This document shows positions 46,542 through 58,149 of a stretch of 64,000 nt of DNA, piece by piece (position 1 is the stretch's first letter; each line of letters begins with the position of its first letter). The notes below the pieces were generated by a model. It saw only the letters and a list, made by a program, of their open reading frames with translations. It was not told the origin of the DNA and searched no databases. The position numbers and the translations under genes were made by a program. The DNA comes from Diospyros lotus (Eukaryota > Streptophyta > Magnoliopsida > Ericales > Ebenaceae), in NCBI RefSeq assembly GCF_014633365.1, contig NC_068344.1, positions 20,971,669 through 21,035,668 of the forward strand, read 5' to 3'.

Positions 46542-47930
46542 TTGACAGAATGAGCGAGAGAGAGCAACGATGGAGGCAATGAGGGAAGCAGAGAGAAGAA
46601 GTGGATTTGGGAGGGAGAAGGGAGAGAGAGATGGGTAGCGAAGATGGCAGTGGTGGCGATGGCCGCTGCAACTAGCGATGGCAGCGGTGATGGTCGCTAC
46701 AACCGGCAATAGGGGGAGGCAAAAAGGATAAGTGGTTTTCCTTACTTTCAATAACTTGAATTTCAACTCTAACTGTATAAAACCTACGATTTAAATGTGA
46801 TGCAACTTCTTAAGCTATTTAAGTAAGTCCATAAGGGAATGGAATTATGATGTGATAAAAGGTTAACCTATAATATAATTATCATACGTAAAAGATATGA
46901 AATGAACATTTCAGTCATTACTTTGACCTATAGTACTTCTAGATTGATATAAATTTTTGTTACACCTGTTGAGGAGAATATGAGGTCTTTTGTTGATAGG
47001 AAAAAGTTAATAATGTTCTTTGTATAGTAAATTTTAAAAGTATTTAAATGTAAAGCATCAATTTTTAAAAAATTTAATAAGAAAATATAATATTTGTTTA
47101 TTTATAATATTATTTATCTTCGAATTTTTTAATTGTTGTAGAAGTGACGATGATGATGAAAAGACCCTGTTTATCATTGTCGAAACTGAAATCAAAAGTT
47201 TCTACTAGTTTTCTCCACAATATCACTTTTATTGTAGTTACATTGATGCCACAAAATTTGCATGATATTAAATTAGTTATACGCAAATACCTTTATCGGA
47301 AACGAAATATAGTATAGCAATCTGTTTGTAATATTCTAAAATTTGATTTTCAAAAGGTTTGGAAAATGAAAATCTTGCTCATCAGCAAGTACATGGAGTT
47401 TCTTTTTTGCAATGTTTCATATTATGCCAACGTGGTCTTATTGACTCCCACCAAGCAGTTAATGATATCTATAATTTGTGCATGAAATTAGAATTAGTAG
47501 TTTTTTTAAAATTATTCATAATTATAAAATAATTTTTAATTTTTGATTAATTTCTCCTACTTGTTAGTGTTGTGTTGTCATTCACTAATACATACATGCT
47601 TTCTTGAGTCATGAACTGGAATACATGTCTTGGGATTTAAATAGCTTCATCATGTAATTTTCTCACATATGTTATAACCATGAAATAAATCCTGTATTCA
47701 TTAGGAAGTGATTGATATTGTCATGTTGCAACAACTTTGAAGTTTTTTTAATTCAAATATAGAGCCTTCAATCAGTAGATGTCTATATTGTTCTTCAAAT
47801 TTCCCTCTTCCAAATTCTCTGTCTTTCTCTCTCGATCTTCCTCTCTCTCACTTCTTGTTCTTCAAATTCTCCCTATTCTTTTTCTACTAAATTTCCCCCT
47901 CATTCTTCCAATTTTCAATCCAAACTCTAG
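46510..47930. other. Intergenic DNA with one exon-like segment
   Basis: A (GA)n and GC-rich patch (46520-46710) is followed by AT-rich DNA. At about 47357-47495 one frame stays open (LENENLAHQQVHG ... FLQCFILCQRGLIDSHQAVN) after CAAAAG, and codon use looks less AT-biased than the flanks. It might be a stray exon of a host gene. I cannot name it and no partner exon is certain. Confidence 0.35.
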
Positions 47931-48152
47931 GTACATGACACTCGGCTACAAGAAATGATGGTAGAGGCCCTAATAAGGAAACAAAAGTTTTCCTTTCAAA
48001 GTAAATTTGTGGTCTTTAACCGTGAGGGTGTTAAGGAGGTAGTGAATGTGGGTCCCATGGTGAAAAACAACATGTTGTCGCTAGTGGCTGGGGGAAAATC
48101 TTTCTATAAGGGCAGATCGAGAACCATGGAGTAGGGAAGGCAAGCTAGTCTA

Positions 48153-48359
48153 TGCTATAAATGTAGATAAAGATATGTACCAGGCCACCAATGCAAAAAG
48201 AAATTATTGATGTTAGAAGGAGACGAGGAAGTACTAGCAGCCGAGGAAGTAATAGAGGAGGAAGAAATTATGGAGGCTGAAGAAGAGGATGGGGAGATAT
48301 CCCTATATGCATTAAGGGGTTTGGTGAACAACAAAACAATTAAAGTGGAAGAAGGGTGA
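48153..48359 (+). pseudogene. Fragment of gypsy gag (zinc knuckle) and linker to protease
   Basis: In one frame the segment gives a zinc knuckle, CYKCR-stop-RYVPGHQC (CX2CX7HXC with a TAA at 48168-48170), then KKKLLMLEGDEE, an acidic run, and ISLYALRGLVNNKTIKVEG-like sequence before TGA at 48357-48359. That order (knuckle, LLxLEG, acidic linker, ISLxAL) is usual for plant Ty3/gypsy chromovirus gag just before the protease. The DSG protease motif that should follow is missing, so only this scrap remains. The reverse-strand Ser-rich frame 48155-48424 is its shadow. Confidence 0.7.
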
Positions 48360-49002
48360 GGGTGGGCAAGAGTAGTGATGACACAATGCCCAACGAAGAA
48401 AAAGCTACAACAGAAGAAATCCATGGCAGAAGGCCAAGCGATGATGGCCTATGGTAGCAAATAACGGCCATGAAAGGCCGACAACTATGAAGCAAGATCG
48501 CAAAAAATCAGTAACAACAGAGTGTGAAGCGGCAGTGATGGAAGCCCGAATGGCGGCAGCAATGGAAGCAACGCTCAGTGATAGTTGCTCCTTATTAATT
48601 TAATATTTTAAATTCGATCCATTAACTCTTAACAGTGACATCATTAACTCTTAATGAAGATTTCAACCTTAATCACTTAGTCAACTACCATACCTGGATA
48701 TGCGTGTGACCTTCTAGATTCACTACTAAGTAACAATCAGGACATGTTAAATTCTTTGACACTGACCAATTATTTTGGTCTACAATGAGGATCTCTCCAT
48801 CTCCTCTATGTATCCAGAAAGACCATGAGTGACAACTAACATTATGTCAGGGTGATTCCACTAGTAATAAAGTCTTACATTAAAGAGAACCTATTTGGAC
48901 TTATAATTTTCGTATACTATAATCCCTCCATCGAATAATATCCTGATCGAGTGAGAGTCATAGATTGATAAAACTCACTAACTCAATAGCTATGCGAAGA
49001 TC
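48360..49002. other. Intergenic or degraded element DNA
   Basis: No gene is seen. Reads on, after removal of LTR G1, into 50553-50631, and after LTR H1 into 53533 onward, so it is the older host of both insertions. It may be part of an old LTR, which I cannot confirm. Confidence 0.4.
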
Positions 49003-49007
49003 AGTGT

Positions 49008-50547
49008 TGTTGTATCATATTTTTGGTATATGAGAAAATGTGTGTGATGCAAGATGTTTCAAAACCAAGGTTTTATGTTTCGAAACACTGTTCTATTATG
49101 TTTCTATACATATTCGAAATGCTCTTTGATATGTTTGAATAAATTTAATTTTTTTATGTATCATGTTTCAAAACATCAGTCTGTCATGTTTCTAAACATG
49201 TTTCAAAATGTATATTGATAAGGTCTCAAGTTTTGCTAAATCTATATGCTATGTTTTGAAACCTATTTGAAAACTAAGCTTACGTTTCGAAACCTATATA
49301 TATTTCGAAACCTCTGTCAGTAGTGTATCCTTGTTAAAAAAAATTTGAAATATGTTTCTAAAGTATGTTTCGAAACCTTCTTTTCATATTTCGAAACATC
49401 TGACTCTGTCAGAAGAATTTTAAAAAATTTTGTAATGCTTTTGCACTTTATTTCAAAACCTATTTTTAAAAGCCTATTTTTGAAATTATCCTCATACCCT
49501 GATGATTTAATTTCAAATATGCTTTAAGTGGAGAATAAAACCAAATCATTTTATTTTTAAATAGATGTTTTCCACTCATTTTGTCTCTTGGTGCATATCC
49601 AGTTGTAAAGATTGTATGTTTCGAAATCTCTGTGTAAAAATGTGTTGTTTCGAAACCTAATAAGTATGTTTTGAAATCTACTTCTTTTATTTTGTCTCTA
49701 ACGGTTATAATTAGCCAAAAGTCTATCTTTTTGTTATATATATCAACTCTTTGAAGACAAGAAAACTCTTTCTCACAAGCATACACAAGTTTACACATCT
49801 ACAAGAGATTTTTGCCACAAGCACAAGCGAACGAAGCTCTTCTAACGAACTCTCAAGGGAGATCCTTTCAATCATTCCTTTGTGCGCATTGTGGTGCAAA
49901 AAGGAGAAGCAAGCCAAAACCAAAGCTCTCATTCCTTTAAGCTTTCCTCACTCCATACCAATAGGTTTGTTATAACTATTTGGTAAGGTATTTTAATTAC
50001 ATTCAAATTATTGGGTTGTAAAAGATAAGTGTTATTTATCTTATTGTAAGGTTGAGTTGAGCCCGTAAAAACTCATTGTGTAAGGTTTTAATTAGGGTGA
50101 ACCGTAGTAAAACCCTTGGTGTCATTGATCGCTACTGAAAGTGATTGTGGTTTGCAAATCCTTCAAGTGAGTAAAAGCTTAAGGTAGTGGAGTAGGCAAG
50201 TTTTCGAACCACTATAAATCTTGTGTGTACTTAATTTCTCATTCCTACTTGTTGTTATCCTTGTTCATGTTTTTTAAAAGAATCGTTTTTGAAAATCCAA
50301 AGGAGTTTCAAAATTTGCAAATCAGTGAGTAAGATTTCGAAACATACCTTAATAAGTTTCAAAACATATCTGTCAGTAAGTGTGATTTCGAAACATACTT
50401 ATCTATATTTCGAAACATACTTAACAGAAATGTTAGTTTTGAAACATAGTGTCCTGCAAGCCAAATTTTTTTTGCTGGCAAAAATTTACTCAAATCCCAA
50501 TTTACCTCCCCCTCTTGGGATATACTTGCCATTATATAGAACTAACA
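49008..50547 (+). mobile_element. Solo LTR, family G (copy G1), with TTTCGAAA array
   Basis: 1540 bp from TGTTGTATCAT to GAACTAACA, with a perfect TSD, AGTGT (49003-49007 and 50548-50552). Ten exact TTTCGAAA sites (49078, 49285, 49303, 49368, 49389, 49619, 49648, 50335, 50386, 50408) lie in two clusters, upstream of the presumed TATA (TATATATATC near 49734) and in the last third. About ten further sites read TTTCAAAA or TTTTGAAA, as if the central CpG had decayed. The GTAGTGGAGTAGGCAAG...AACCACTATAAATC block resembles SIRE-type Copia LTRs. No coding sequence. Confidence 0.88.
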
Positions 50548-50631
50548 AGTGTGGTGTGATCGAGATGACATCGAAACTTCTTCTAACATTGAAAACACTT
50601 TCCAATCAAGCGTACACTGGTCAGGGGGGGA

Positions 50632-53527
50632 TATAAAAGTAGCAATGGCACCAATACCCAAAAGGTGGGTGAATTGGGTTAAAAAAAATTAAAACTTGAA
50701 AAAAAATAAAATTCAATGCAAGTGAGATTTTTAGAAGTGAATGAAACAATAAATGAAACAAAAGTATAGACAAGAGATGGACACAAGAATTTACAGTGGT
50801 TCTGTTAGTTCTATGTAATGGCAGAAATATCCCAAAAGGGGGGGTGAATTGGGATTTGGGTGATTTTAGACAAACTTGACGAATTTTAGCTAAGCAGGAT
50901 ACCAGGTTTCGAAACCTGAAGAAGTATGTTTCGAAACTGACCTCTCTGTTAAGTATGTTTCGAAACACAGGTGAGTATGTTTCGAAATCTTACTCACTGG
51001 AAGGTATGTTTCGAAACCAACTGCAGTATGTTTCGAAACCTTGTTCTCTGATTAGCTTATTTTGAAACTTCTTTTACATTTGAAAAACGATTCTTTTGAG
51101 TGCACTGATAGCACCAATAAATCAATAGGACGAACAAGACACGGGCATACGAGATTTATAATGGTTCGGCACCCTCCTACTCCACTACCTTCAAGCTTAC
51201 CCACTTGAAGGATTTTCAACCACAATCACTTTTACTTAGTGATCAACACACCAAAGTTTTACCACGGTTCACCCTAAAACCTTACACGGTGAGTTTTTAT
51301 GGCTTAACTCAAACCTTCACCACAATGAGCTTTTTCGGGATAAACTCGAACCTTACGACTTGTGAGTTTTAGGCTCAACTCAAACCTTTACAACTTTAAA
51401 TGAGATAAGTAAAATTTATCTCTTACAGCCCAATGGATTTGTGTAATGAAAACGACTTACCAAAACTCGGCTGTACAAACCTCTTTAGTTGAAGATTGGA
51501 GAGTATAGATGAAAGAATGCTCTTAGCTTGCTTCTCCTTTTTCACTTCACACAGCACACTTTGAAGATGGATACAAAGGATCTTCATAGAAACCCTTCTA
51601 AACTGTTTTCGTTCACATGTGCTTGTGAGTGCAACTTGTGTTTCTTTTGAGTATAGATAGATAAGTGCCCGGCTCTTTCTTGTCTTGAGTGTGGTGTCTG
51701 TCTTTGCATCTTGAGGATCTGCTATATATGTGTTGGAAAGCAAAGTTCTGACTTAAAATAACCATTAGAGACAAGTTCAGGAAAGTAGGTTTCGAAACAT
51801 ACATATTGCATTTCGAAACATCAAAGAACTAGACCAAGGTTTCGAAAATGACCCTCAGGTTTCGAAACATCACAGCTTCCAGCTAGACAAAGCACTTAGA
51901 GACACAAAAAAGTGGGAGACAAGATTCTTAAGGAATCTTATGGACATTTGAATATAAAATAGATCTCTACTCAACCATTTAATAAATCAATTTGCAGGGC
52001 ATGGAGAAAACATTTTAAAATGAATTTAAAGCCTTTTTATTTAAGTAAATGTTCAGCTCCCATGCTGCATTGTTTTGAAAAGATTCTACTGACATATAGT
52101 CAGAAGTTTCGAAACATAGATGAGAGGTTTCGAAACATGCTTAAAAAAACTTCTTTGAAAAACATTAAGCAACTTATAAACGATTGAATGTTCTGCAGCC
52201 AGAGACTTAGGTTTCGAAACATGCTTCTTAAAATCAGTATAGGTTTCGAAACATGATATACAGATTTTGCAAACAATGAAACCTATAAGAACAGTGTTTC
52301 GAAACATAGACACTTGGTTTCGAAACAACATACAAGCATTTGGATTCTTTCAAACATACAAGGTTTCGCGCCTAAAATCTCTTTATGCATTGTTTCGAAA
52401 TATGACAACCTATTTCGAAATATGATTTTCTTCAAAGACAAATTTCACAACAAACACTTTTTCTCATATACCAAAAAATATGATACAACAGCTTCGACTT
52501 ATCAAGTTTAATCCACTACCTTAGCTCTTCACTAAGATTTTGAAATCAAATTCACTAAAACCCCCTACTCAAATCAAGTAGGTCCTCTAGTCCAATGACT
52601 AGGAATTATAGTTCCTCCAACACACTGTAGGCTCTCTAGCTCTTGCTAGGAAAATATAGAATAAAATGAAATAGAGAGTTTAAGAGCTAACACTCTTAGT
52701 TATAAGTTCTCTCAACAATAAATAAGAGGCTTGAATGGAAATGAACACTTGAATACAAAGCCTCAAAAAGAAAACAAGAGAGAACAACAACAATTTAAAG
52801 CACGATTAAATTTTAAGCACTTGGTAGTTGAGCAATGAATGTTCTTGAAGCCTTTAAATGATCCTTCAACCACCTATTTATAGTTGATGGCGAAAACTTC
52901 CAAAAATCGGACCGTTGGGGAGGTTGGTTGAGCATTAAATGCATCCAAAAACTAGTAGTTACTGATTTATGCAAAACAAACTGTCAACAAAATAGATAAG
53001 TTAGTCGACAGATTCAAATGAAAAGCAAGACCTAATCGACAGAATGAGATCATCTGTCGATAGACCTATTTCATTGAGTCTGTTAGTTTACAAAGCCTAA
53101 GGCTTAGTCGACAAAAACAAGCACTTAGTTAACAACCTTTAAGAAATGTTTGCTTCGCAAATTTAAAACATTTGGACTTAAATTCTTTTGGAAGACCACA
53201 TTCATTTGAGATTACTTAAAGCTTCATTTTCTTATATTTGGAGAATAGTTTGAATTTTGATGCTTTATTTTTCCAATCTCCTAAAGCATGAATAATACTC
53301 AATTTTTAAAACACTTTGATACCTAAGAACTTGGTACCTTGAATCCTCTCCAATCATCTTGATACTTCAAGAATAAACAAAAAATGAAGAGAGACTTTTG
53401 AAGAACATATCATATGTCACTTTTGAAATTGATTTTTGAATAACTTAGAATCATATACTTTGTTTTTAAGTTTAATTGACATATAACTTGTCATTATCAA
53501 AACAATATTCACAAAAGTAAAATATCA
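50632..53527 (-). mobile_element. LTR of family H (copy H1), split by LTR G2
   Basis: Right end AAAATATCA at 53527 and left end near 50632 (AGCAATGGCACCAATACCC...) match the start and end of copy H2 (62691-63931) in reverse. The middle is interrupted by G2 (50803-52490). Shared blocks with H2 are the CTCTTGCTAGGAA(A/G) stretch, the CTATTTATAGTTG TATA region (about 52878-52890) and GTCGAC sites (53004, 53107) with variants. An AGGGG is found at 53528-53532 and 50623-50627, but the left border is then four bases off, so the TSD is doubtful. Confidence 0.75.
50803..52490 (-). mobile_element. Solo LTR, family G (copy G2), with TTTCGAAA array
   Basis: 1688 bp from TGTTAGTTC to GATACAACA; the flanking 5-mers are GGTTC (50798-50802) and GCTTC (52491-52495), one mismatch. 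It is the reverse complement of G1 along its whole length. It holds 18 exact TTTCGAAA sites: six at 50907-51038 (steps 22, 29, 22, 29, 22) and twelve at 51790-52420, mostly in pairs 20-22 apart. A TATA-like CATATATAG (minus strand, about 51722-51730) lies between the clusters. No coding sequence; frames 51423-52331 are LTR noise. Confidence 0.87.
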
Positions 53528-53532
53528 AGGGG

Positions 53533-53999
53533 TTTCTTCAATTAGAACCACCACTGATCGTATAGGATGTTCATCTCATATACGAAGTTGACAGATTCCA
53601 TTAATAATCACTTGCCTCCTTATGCCACTATATAGGAACCACACAGTGCATCTTTCACCCGGTAGCCAAATGATTCTTAGCAATGGCAAATCCCTAACAT
53701 CGACATACAAAACAATTGTGTTGTCTCTAGTTTGAGAACCAATAACACAATCGAAACCTATTATAAATCATAGATTCTATCAGCCATGTGATCTATCATG
53801 CGCGTCACATTCGATAAATGTTCAACTAATATCTACTCACATGTCTATTATATCCATCACATGGATTATGACATACGACTCACCATCCTTTATCATTAGT
53901 ATCTTATACTAATCAAATGTAGTAAACCATGGGTCAGTCCGTAATTGATTACTCATAGCCCTTTTTTGAGAAATCTAAGGGCCGAGAATCATATTAAGA
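53533..53999. other. Unassigned, probably old element DNA
   Basis: No gene is seen. Continues the host sequence of LTRs G1 and H1. Mixed composition, no terminal signals. Confidence 0.4.
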
Positions 54000-54430
54000 A
54001 ATTCTTAATCCGAAAGTTTTTGTCACATATTTTTAGCACTTAAGAATAAGACTTCGACAAAAAATCTAAGAGTTCATTCATATGGTTGATTGGAGAGATA
54101 TGAATGAAAATATGACCTTAAAATATGAAAATATATTTTATTATATTTGGAAAAATTATATCATTAGTTCCTTAATTACAACTGCTAAATGCTATCTAAA
54201 TCTAGTATTAGGGTACTAACACTAAGATCCATATCCCTTTATAAATAAGCAATCACTGATTGTTAAAAATGTGTGTCTCTAATATGGGTTATACAATTTT
54301 CATTATTTCAATATCTGATATAAATATCAGAGTATTTGCGTGGGAACCTCTCTACACCCTCTAATTATTTCTTTCTTATAGATTTAGACGGTTTGACTGT
54401 CATTTTCAACAACAAAAAAAAATATTTTTT
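54000..54430 (+). mobile_element. Gypsy-type LTR remnant, family F (copy F2)
   Basis: TATAAATA at 54240-54247 is followed by GCAATCACTGATTG, GTGTGTCTCTAATATGGG, then ATCAGAGTATTTGCGTGGGAACC and AGATTTAGACGGTTTGAC. Each block has a counterpart in F1 at 45044-45215, in the same order and spacing. Borders are not fixed. Confidence 0.55.
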
Positions 54431-55860
54431 TGATAAATGATGTTTAAGAGAAATTAAAAAAAAAAACGAGATGACTAATTAACCTAGCCATCAATTAAGT
54501 TTGCATCTCTCTCCAATTTTTTTTTTTTTTTTTGCAAGACCGTCTTTAATTTTTAATGATAGCTACTGTTCATATTATTATTATGCATAAACTCAATAAA
54601 TACGTGTATAGCAAGTCACAAAGACAGATTGATTCGCATAATTGAGGAGAATAATTAAAAGAAAAGGGAACTTCCCCATTGGATGAGCTTTGGAGGTCTC
54701 CTCTTGGCTTGAGCTTGCTCTATTTTGTCATTGCCAAAAAGCCTGGCACCTTTCCTTAGAATGGGACAAGCAAAGATCTGGCCAAGATCCTCATGTCATG
54801 TCCCACACGCTTCTGCTGCTGCTTCTATCGTTGCCCTGCCAATTTCACCACTTTCTCACGTCATTTTATGTCCACTTATCAGCCAAGAGTTGCCAATTTT
54901 GGTTCTGGTTCTCGTCATTCTTTTTTTTTTTTTTTTCCGGAAGGTCTTTGTTTATTATGTATTTATATAATATTGTTTTTATGAACATTTATATTACATA
55001 TAACTTTAACATAATAATAGAATATAGTTATTTGTTACTTATTTGATTTATTTCAAATAAATATAAGATGGCCTATTTAAAAGACTTAAATGGGCCGAGA
55101 AGACGATTTCATAAGGTGATTTCGGTTTAAGATGGCCTCCAAATAATTTAAACTAATTAAGTGGGCTGACCAGGCCCAATATGTTAAAATAACATTGGGC
55201 TTGAATTAGGTCTATTGGGCTTAAAAAGACCCAAAATATTTTAAAGAGGTGAATTTGGACTTTAAATTTAAAAATGGCCCAAAATCCTAAAACGAGTCCT
55301 CAAGAAGCCCACCACAAAGATAGTGAAAAGATATATGCTTGTTCACACAAGGCTATTCAACAATCAGGGGAATTGATTAAGTCGAATTACTTAAAAAACT
55401 ATTTAATATATGCACTACCCACCCCCCCACCCACCCACCTACATATGACCATCGCTAAGTGTCAAGTCTTGATTTATACCCAATTAATGTTACTCGATTG
55501 AATGAGATTAGATCAGTTTTTTCCACACTTTACACCCAATTTGGAAGAATGGAGGAACAATCTACCTACAATTCTAGAAAGAGAAACGCAATGTCTATGC
55601 TAAGATCTAAATAAGACTTTTTTTTACTGAAATTTCTATTCTAGAATAATCTATTACTAATGACTCTAGAATATTCTATTACTTACTAAACAACATAACA
55701 TTACATGACTCTAGACTTTTCTAACAAAATTAGAACACTCCAGAACATTACAAAATGATGTAGAAGATACAAGAATACAAAAAGACTTATCAAAATACTT
55801 TAGGATAATTTAAAATAATTTTAAAAAGTCCATAGTTGTTGTACCACATACAAAAAAATA
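54431..55860. other. Intergenic DNA, no recognised gene
   Basis: Long T runs at 54520-54540 and 54909-54930. GGGCC/GGCCC words recur at 55070-55330 (for example GGGCCGAG, AGGCCCAATA, TTGGGCTT), a habit of some plant retrotransposon leaders. A CCCA run lies near 55420-55440. The frames at 54690-55046 show no domain and are read as chance. Confidence 0.4.
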
Positions 55861-56667
55861 AAATTTTTTGAAGCAAAATAATCCCTCAACAAGACTTTGT
55901 GGCAGTATGCTTTAAGACAATTCATCTCAATGTAACAAGACTTTGTGGCAAAGAGACCTCATGGTTGTGTGCCTTAAGACGAATTATCTCGACACCAGTA
56001 GGACTTATGATAGTGTGTCTTAAGAGAAATTATCTCGACATAACAAAGCCTCGTGGCAAAGGGACCTCGCGGTAATGTGCCTTAAGACGAATCATCGTGG
56101 CAGAGTAAGCCTTTTGGTGGAGATGGGTCTTGTGGCAAAACTTAAGTTTTCTCTCAACAAAGCCAGGCACCCTAGTGGCAGTGTGCTCCTATGTGAAAAG
56201 GTTGGGCGGCAAGGCTAAGGCTCGCGGCGAGAGCAAGCTTCATGGCAAGGTAGGGTCTCGTAACAAGACAAACCTCAAGGTAGTGTGCCTTAAGTCGCGC
56301 AAAAAGAAGCCCTCACGGCATAGAGAATTGTGGCCGAAGGCTTGCGGCATAAGGGCGGACGTTGCAAGGGAGCTTGTTGCATAGAGGCAAAGGTGTTGCA
56401 TGGTGGTTCGCGATAAAAAGGGCTTGCAACAAGCAGCCTTGCGGCAAAGAGCTGAGGCGTTGCATAATGGCTAAGAGCAAGAAGACTAGTGGCAACATTG
56501 TTCGCGGTAAGAAGGCATACGGCAAAGGGCTTGTGTCAATGTGGCCTTGTGTCCAAACACCTTGCAACATGGCAATCCTCGCGGTAAGGGCCTTATCTTA
56601 GCAAAACCAAGATCCCCACTCAACAACTGACATGTGTTAACACCTAGCAGCCTTGGGAATCACGCCC

Positions 56668-56675
56668 TATAAATA
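56668..56675 (+). promoter_or_regulatory. TATA box of the family-I LTR
   Basis: TATAAATA, 37 bases before AATAAA and about 110 before the GCATCGGAGGG signature, the usual LTR promoter layout. Confidence 0.6.
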
Positions 56676-56859
56676 CCTTGTTACGGGACATTGAAAAGGA
56701 CTTTCGAATTCAATAAAATTTTGACACATTGACTATGTTTTTACGATTTTTCTTTAACAATTATCTTCATCCGGCACTGACTTAGGCATCGGAGGGTCAT
56801 CGCTTGTGAGGATTCCCGCGAGCCTTTTAACCTATTTTTAAGTATCAACATGGCAACAT

Positions 56860-57372
56860 CTTTGGAATGAAAGTCCTTAAGGCGAACACTTTTACGGCAA
56901 GATATTTGAGGCAAACATTCCTTGCGACGAGATTCTTGAGGCAAAACATCCTTGAGGCGAACGTCCTTAAGGCGAAAATCCTTGAGATGGACACCCTTGC
57001 GGTGAAAATCATTGAGGCGAACATCCTTATGACGAGATCTTTGAGATGAACATCCTTGTGGCAAACATCCTTGAGGCGAACATTCTTAAGGCGAAAATAC
57101 TAAGGTGGACATGCTTGCAGTAAGATCCTTGAGGCAGACATCCTTGCAGCAAGATCCTTGAGGCGAACATCCTTGCGGAAAAAGTCCTTAAGATGGACAC
57201 CCTTGTGGCGAAAATCCTTCAGGCGAATATCCTTGCGCAAGATTCTTGAGACGAATATCCTTATGACAAGATCCTTGAGGCAAACATCCTTGTGGTAAAA
57301 TTCCTTGAGGTGAACTTCCTTGCGACAAAATCTCTTGTGGTGAATGTCATTGCGACAACTTTCCTTGTGGCA
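56860..57372. repeat. Minisatellite of 15-bp subunits in about 30-bp units
   Basis: About 510 bases consist of variants of ATCCTTGAGGCGAACATCC... in which a CTTGNGGCNAA core recurs every 14-17 bases; the best units (57118-57170) repeat at 29 bases. Frames on both strands (56741-57064, 56867-57049) are repeat-driven, not genes. Confidence 0.85.
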
Positions 57373-57450
57373 ACCTTATTTCACTAGACACCAAACTCAA
57401 GTGCCTACAATAGTTAGTCCCATGTCATAAAATTTAATTATTTTATTTTT

Positions 57451-58140
57451 GGCAACAATAACAGTTTTCTAGACACTCCTAAAAATTTTAACCATTAAGA
57501 TTCTTCTTGCATTTCCCTTACATCACATCTACATCATCTCCTAGCAAGTCTCAAGATGCCACTCTACCAATCTACTCGTTATGTGCATCCTAACTTGCCA
57601 CTATGTAACAACTGTGGCCTGTACCTAGCCTCGTGTCTTGCCAACTTTCCTACCTATTTCGTCTATGCACACCATTGTGGCCTTGCGTGCCATCTTCCTT
57701 CAACATTTTCCCAAGAAGGCTCTAATTTTTTGTTAAGCCTCCTTGTCATCTTCTAATGCACCCAAGCAAGCTCTCCAAGGCATTGCCATGTCTTGCCCCA
57801 TTCATGGCTCACCCTTTTGCCCCAAGGCGGAGCCCAACGCTTGCCACATGGCCTGTTTATTTTGTGTAGCACCCTCGTGCACTTGACTTGCTCTTTCCTC
57901 CCTGATCTGCCCAAGGCTTTCTTACCCCATTTGCTTGCTCCAATGAATCTTTGCCTTGCCCAACCCCCTGGCAGCCTCACTTGGCTTGATTCTTGTTTTG
58001 TAATTTAGGCCCAACACATAAGCCAACTCCCAGCTTGGCTCGATCACTTTCTCGCCAACTTGGCCTACGACACCAGCTAGCTCCCAGCTTGGCCTGATTC
58101 GCACCATCTTAACCCTGCCAAACACAATCACAATCAAAGT
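57451..58140. other. GC-richer non-coding DNA, probably element-derived
   Basis: No gene is seen. CAGCTCCCAGCTTGGC(C/T)(T/C)GAT occurs twice (about 58024 and 58079), and TTGCC/CTTGCC words are frequent, echoing the LTR to its left. The frames here carry no recognisable domain. Confidence 0.4.
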
Positions 58141-58149
58141 ACATATATT

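Larger units (their letters stand above)
55870..57450 (+). mobile_element. Gypsy-type LTR (family I) with internal minisatellites
   Basis: The core promoter CTATAAATACC (56667-56677), AATAAA (56712-56717) and the R/U5 signature GACTTAGGCATCGGAGGGTC (56779-56798) are well kept and spaced as in plant gypsy LTRs. Upstream, 55880-56590 is a loose repeat of AACAAGACTTTGTGGCA and GTGCCTTAAGACGAATTATC words, grading into GCGGCAAGG words. Downstream is the minisatellite at 56860. Neither border nor TSD was found; the 3' limit is a guess at a TTTTGGCAACAATAACAG stretch that might be a decayed primer site. Confidence 0.6.

Noticed and set aside
47357..47495. Open exon-like stretch as a DNA-repair (NSE1-like) gene fragment
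   Set aside because: The resemblance is too vague; no second exon or diagnostic motif was found, so it is left unnamed.
48155..48424. Ser-rich minus-strand frame
   Set aside because: Shadow of the acidic linker in the gypsy gag fragment on the plus strand.
49078..52420. Regular short repeats that look like a CRISPR array
   Set aside because: The repeat is only 8-10 bases, the spacing includes large gaps, the region is two eukaryotic solo LTRs with TSDs, and no cas genes exist.
49078..52420. TTTCGAAA sites as heat-shock elements
   Set aside because: Heat-shock elements need TTC and GAA with a two-base gap; here they touch, so the match is poor.
54690..55046. 118-codon frame that looked like a membrane protein
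   Set aside because: Phe/Ile runs come from T-rich DNA; no homology recognised and no supporting promoter or splice sites.
56741..57064. 107-codon frame with a repeated Lys-Asp-Val pattern
   Set aside because: Direct read-out of the minisatellite; the pattern follows the 15-bp period.
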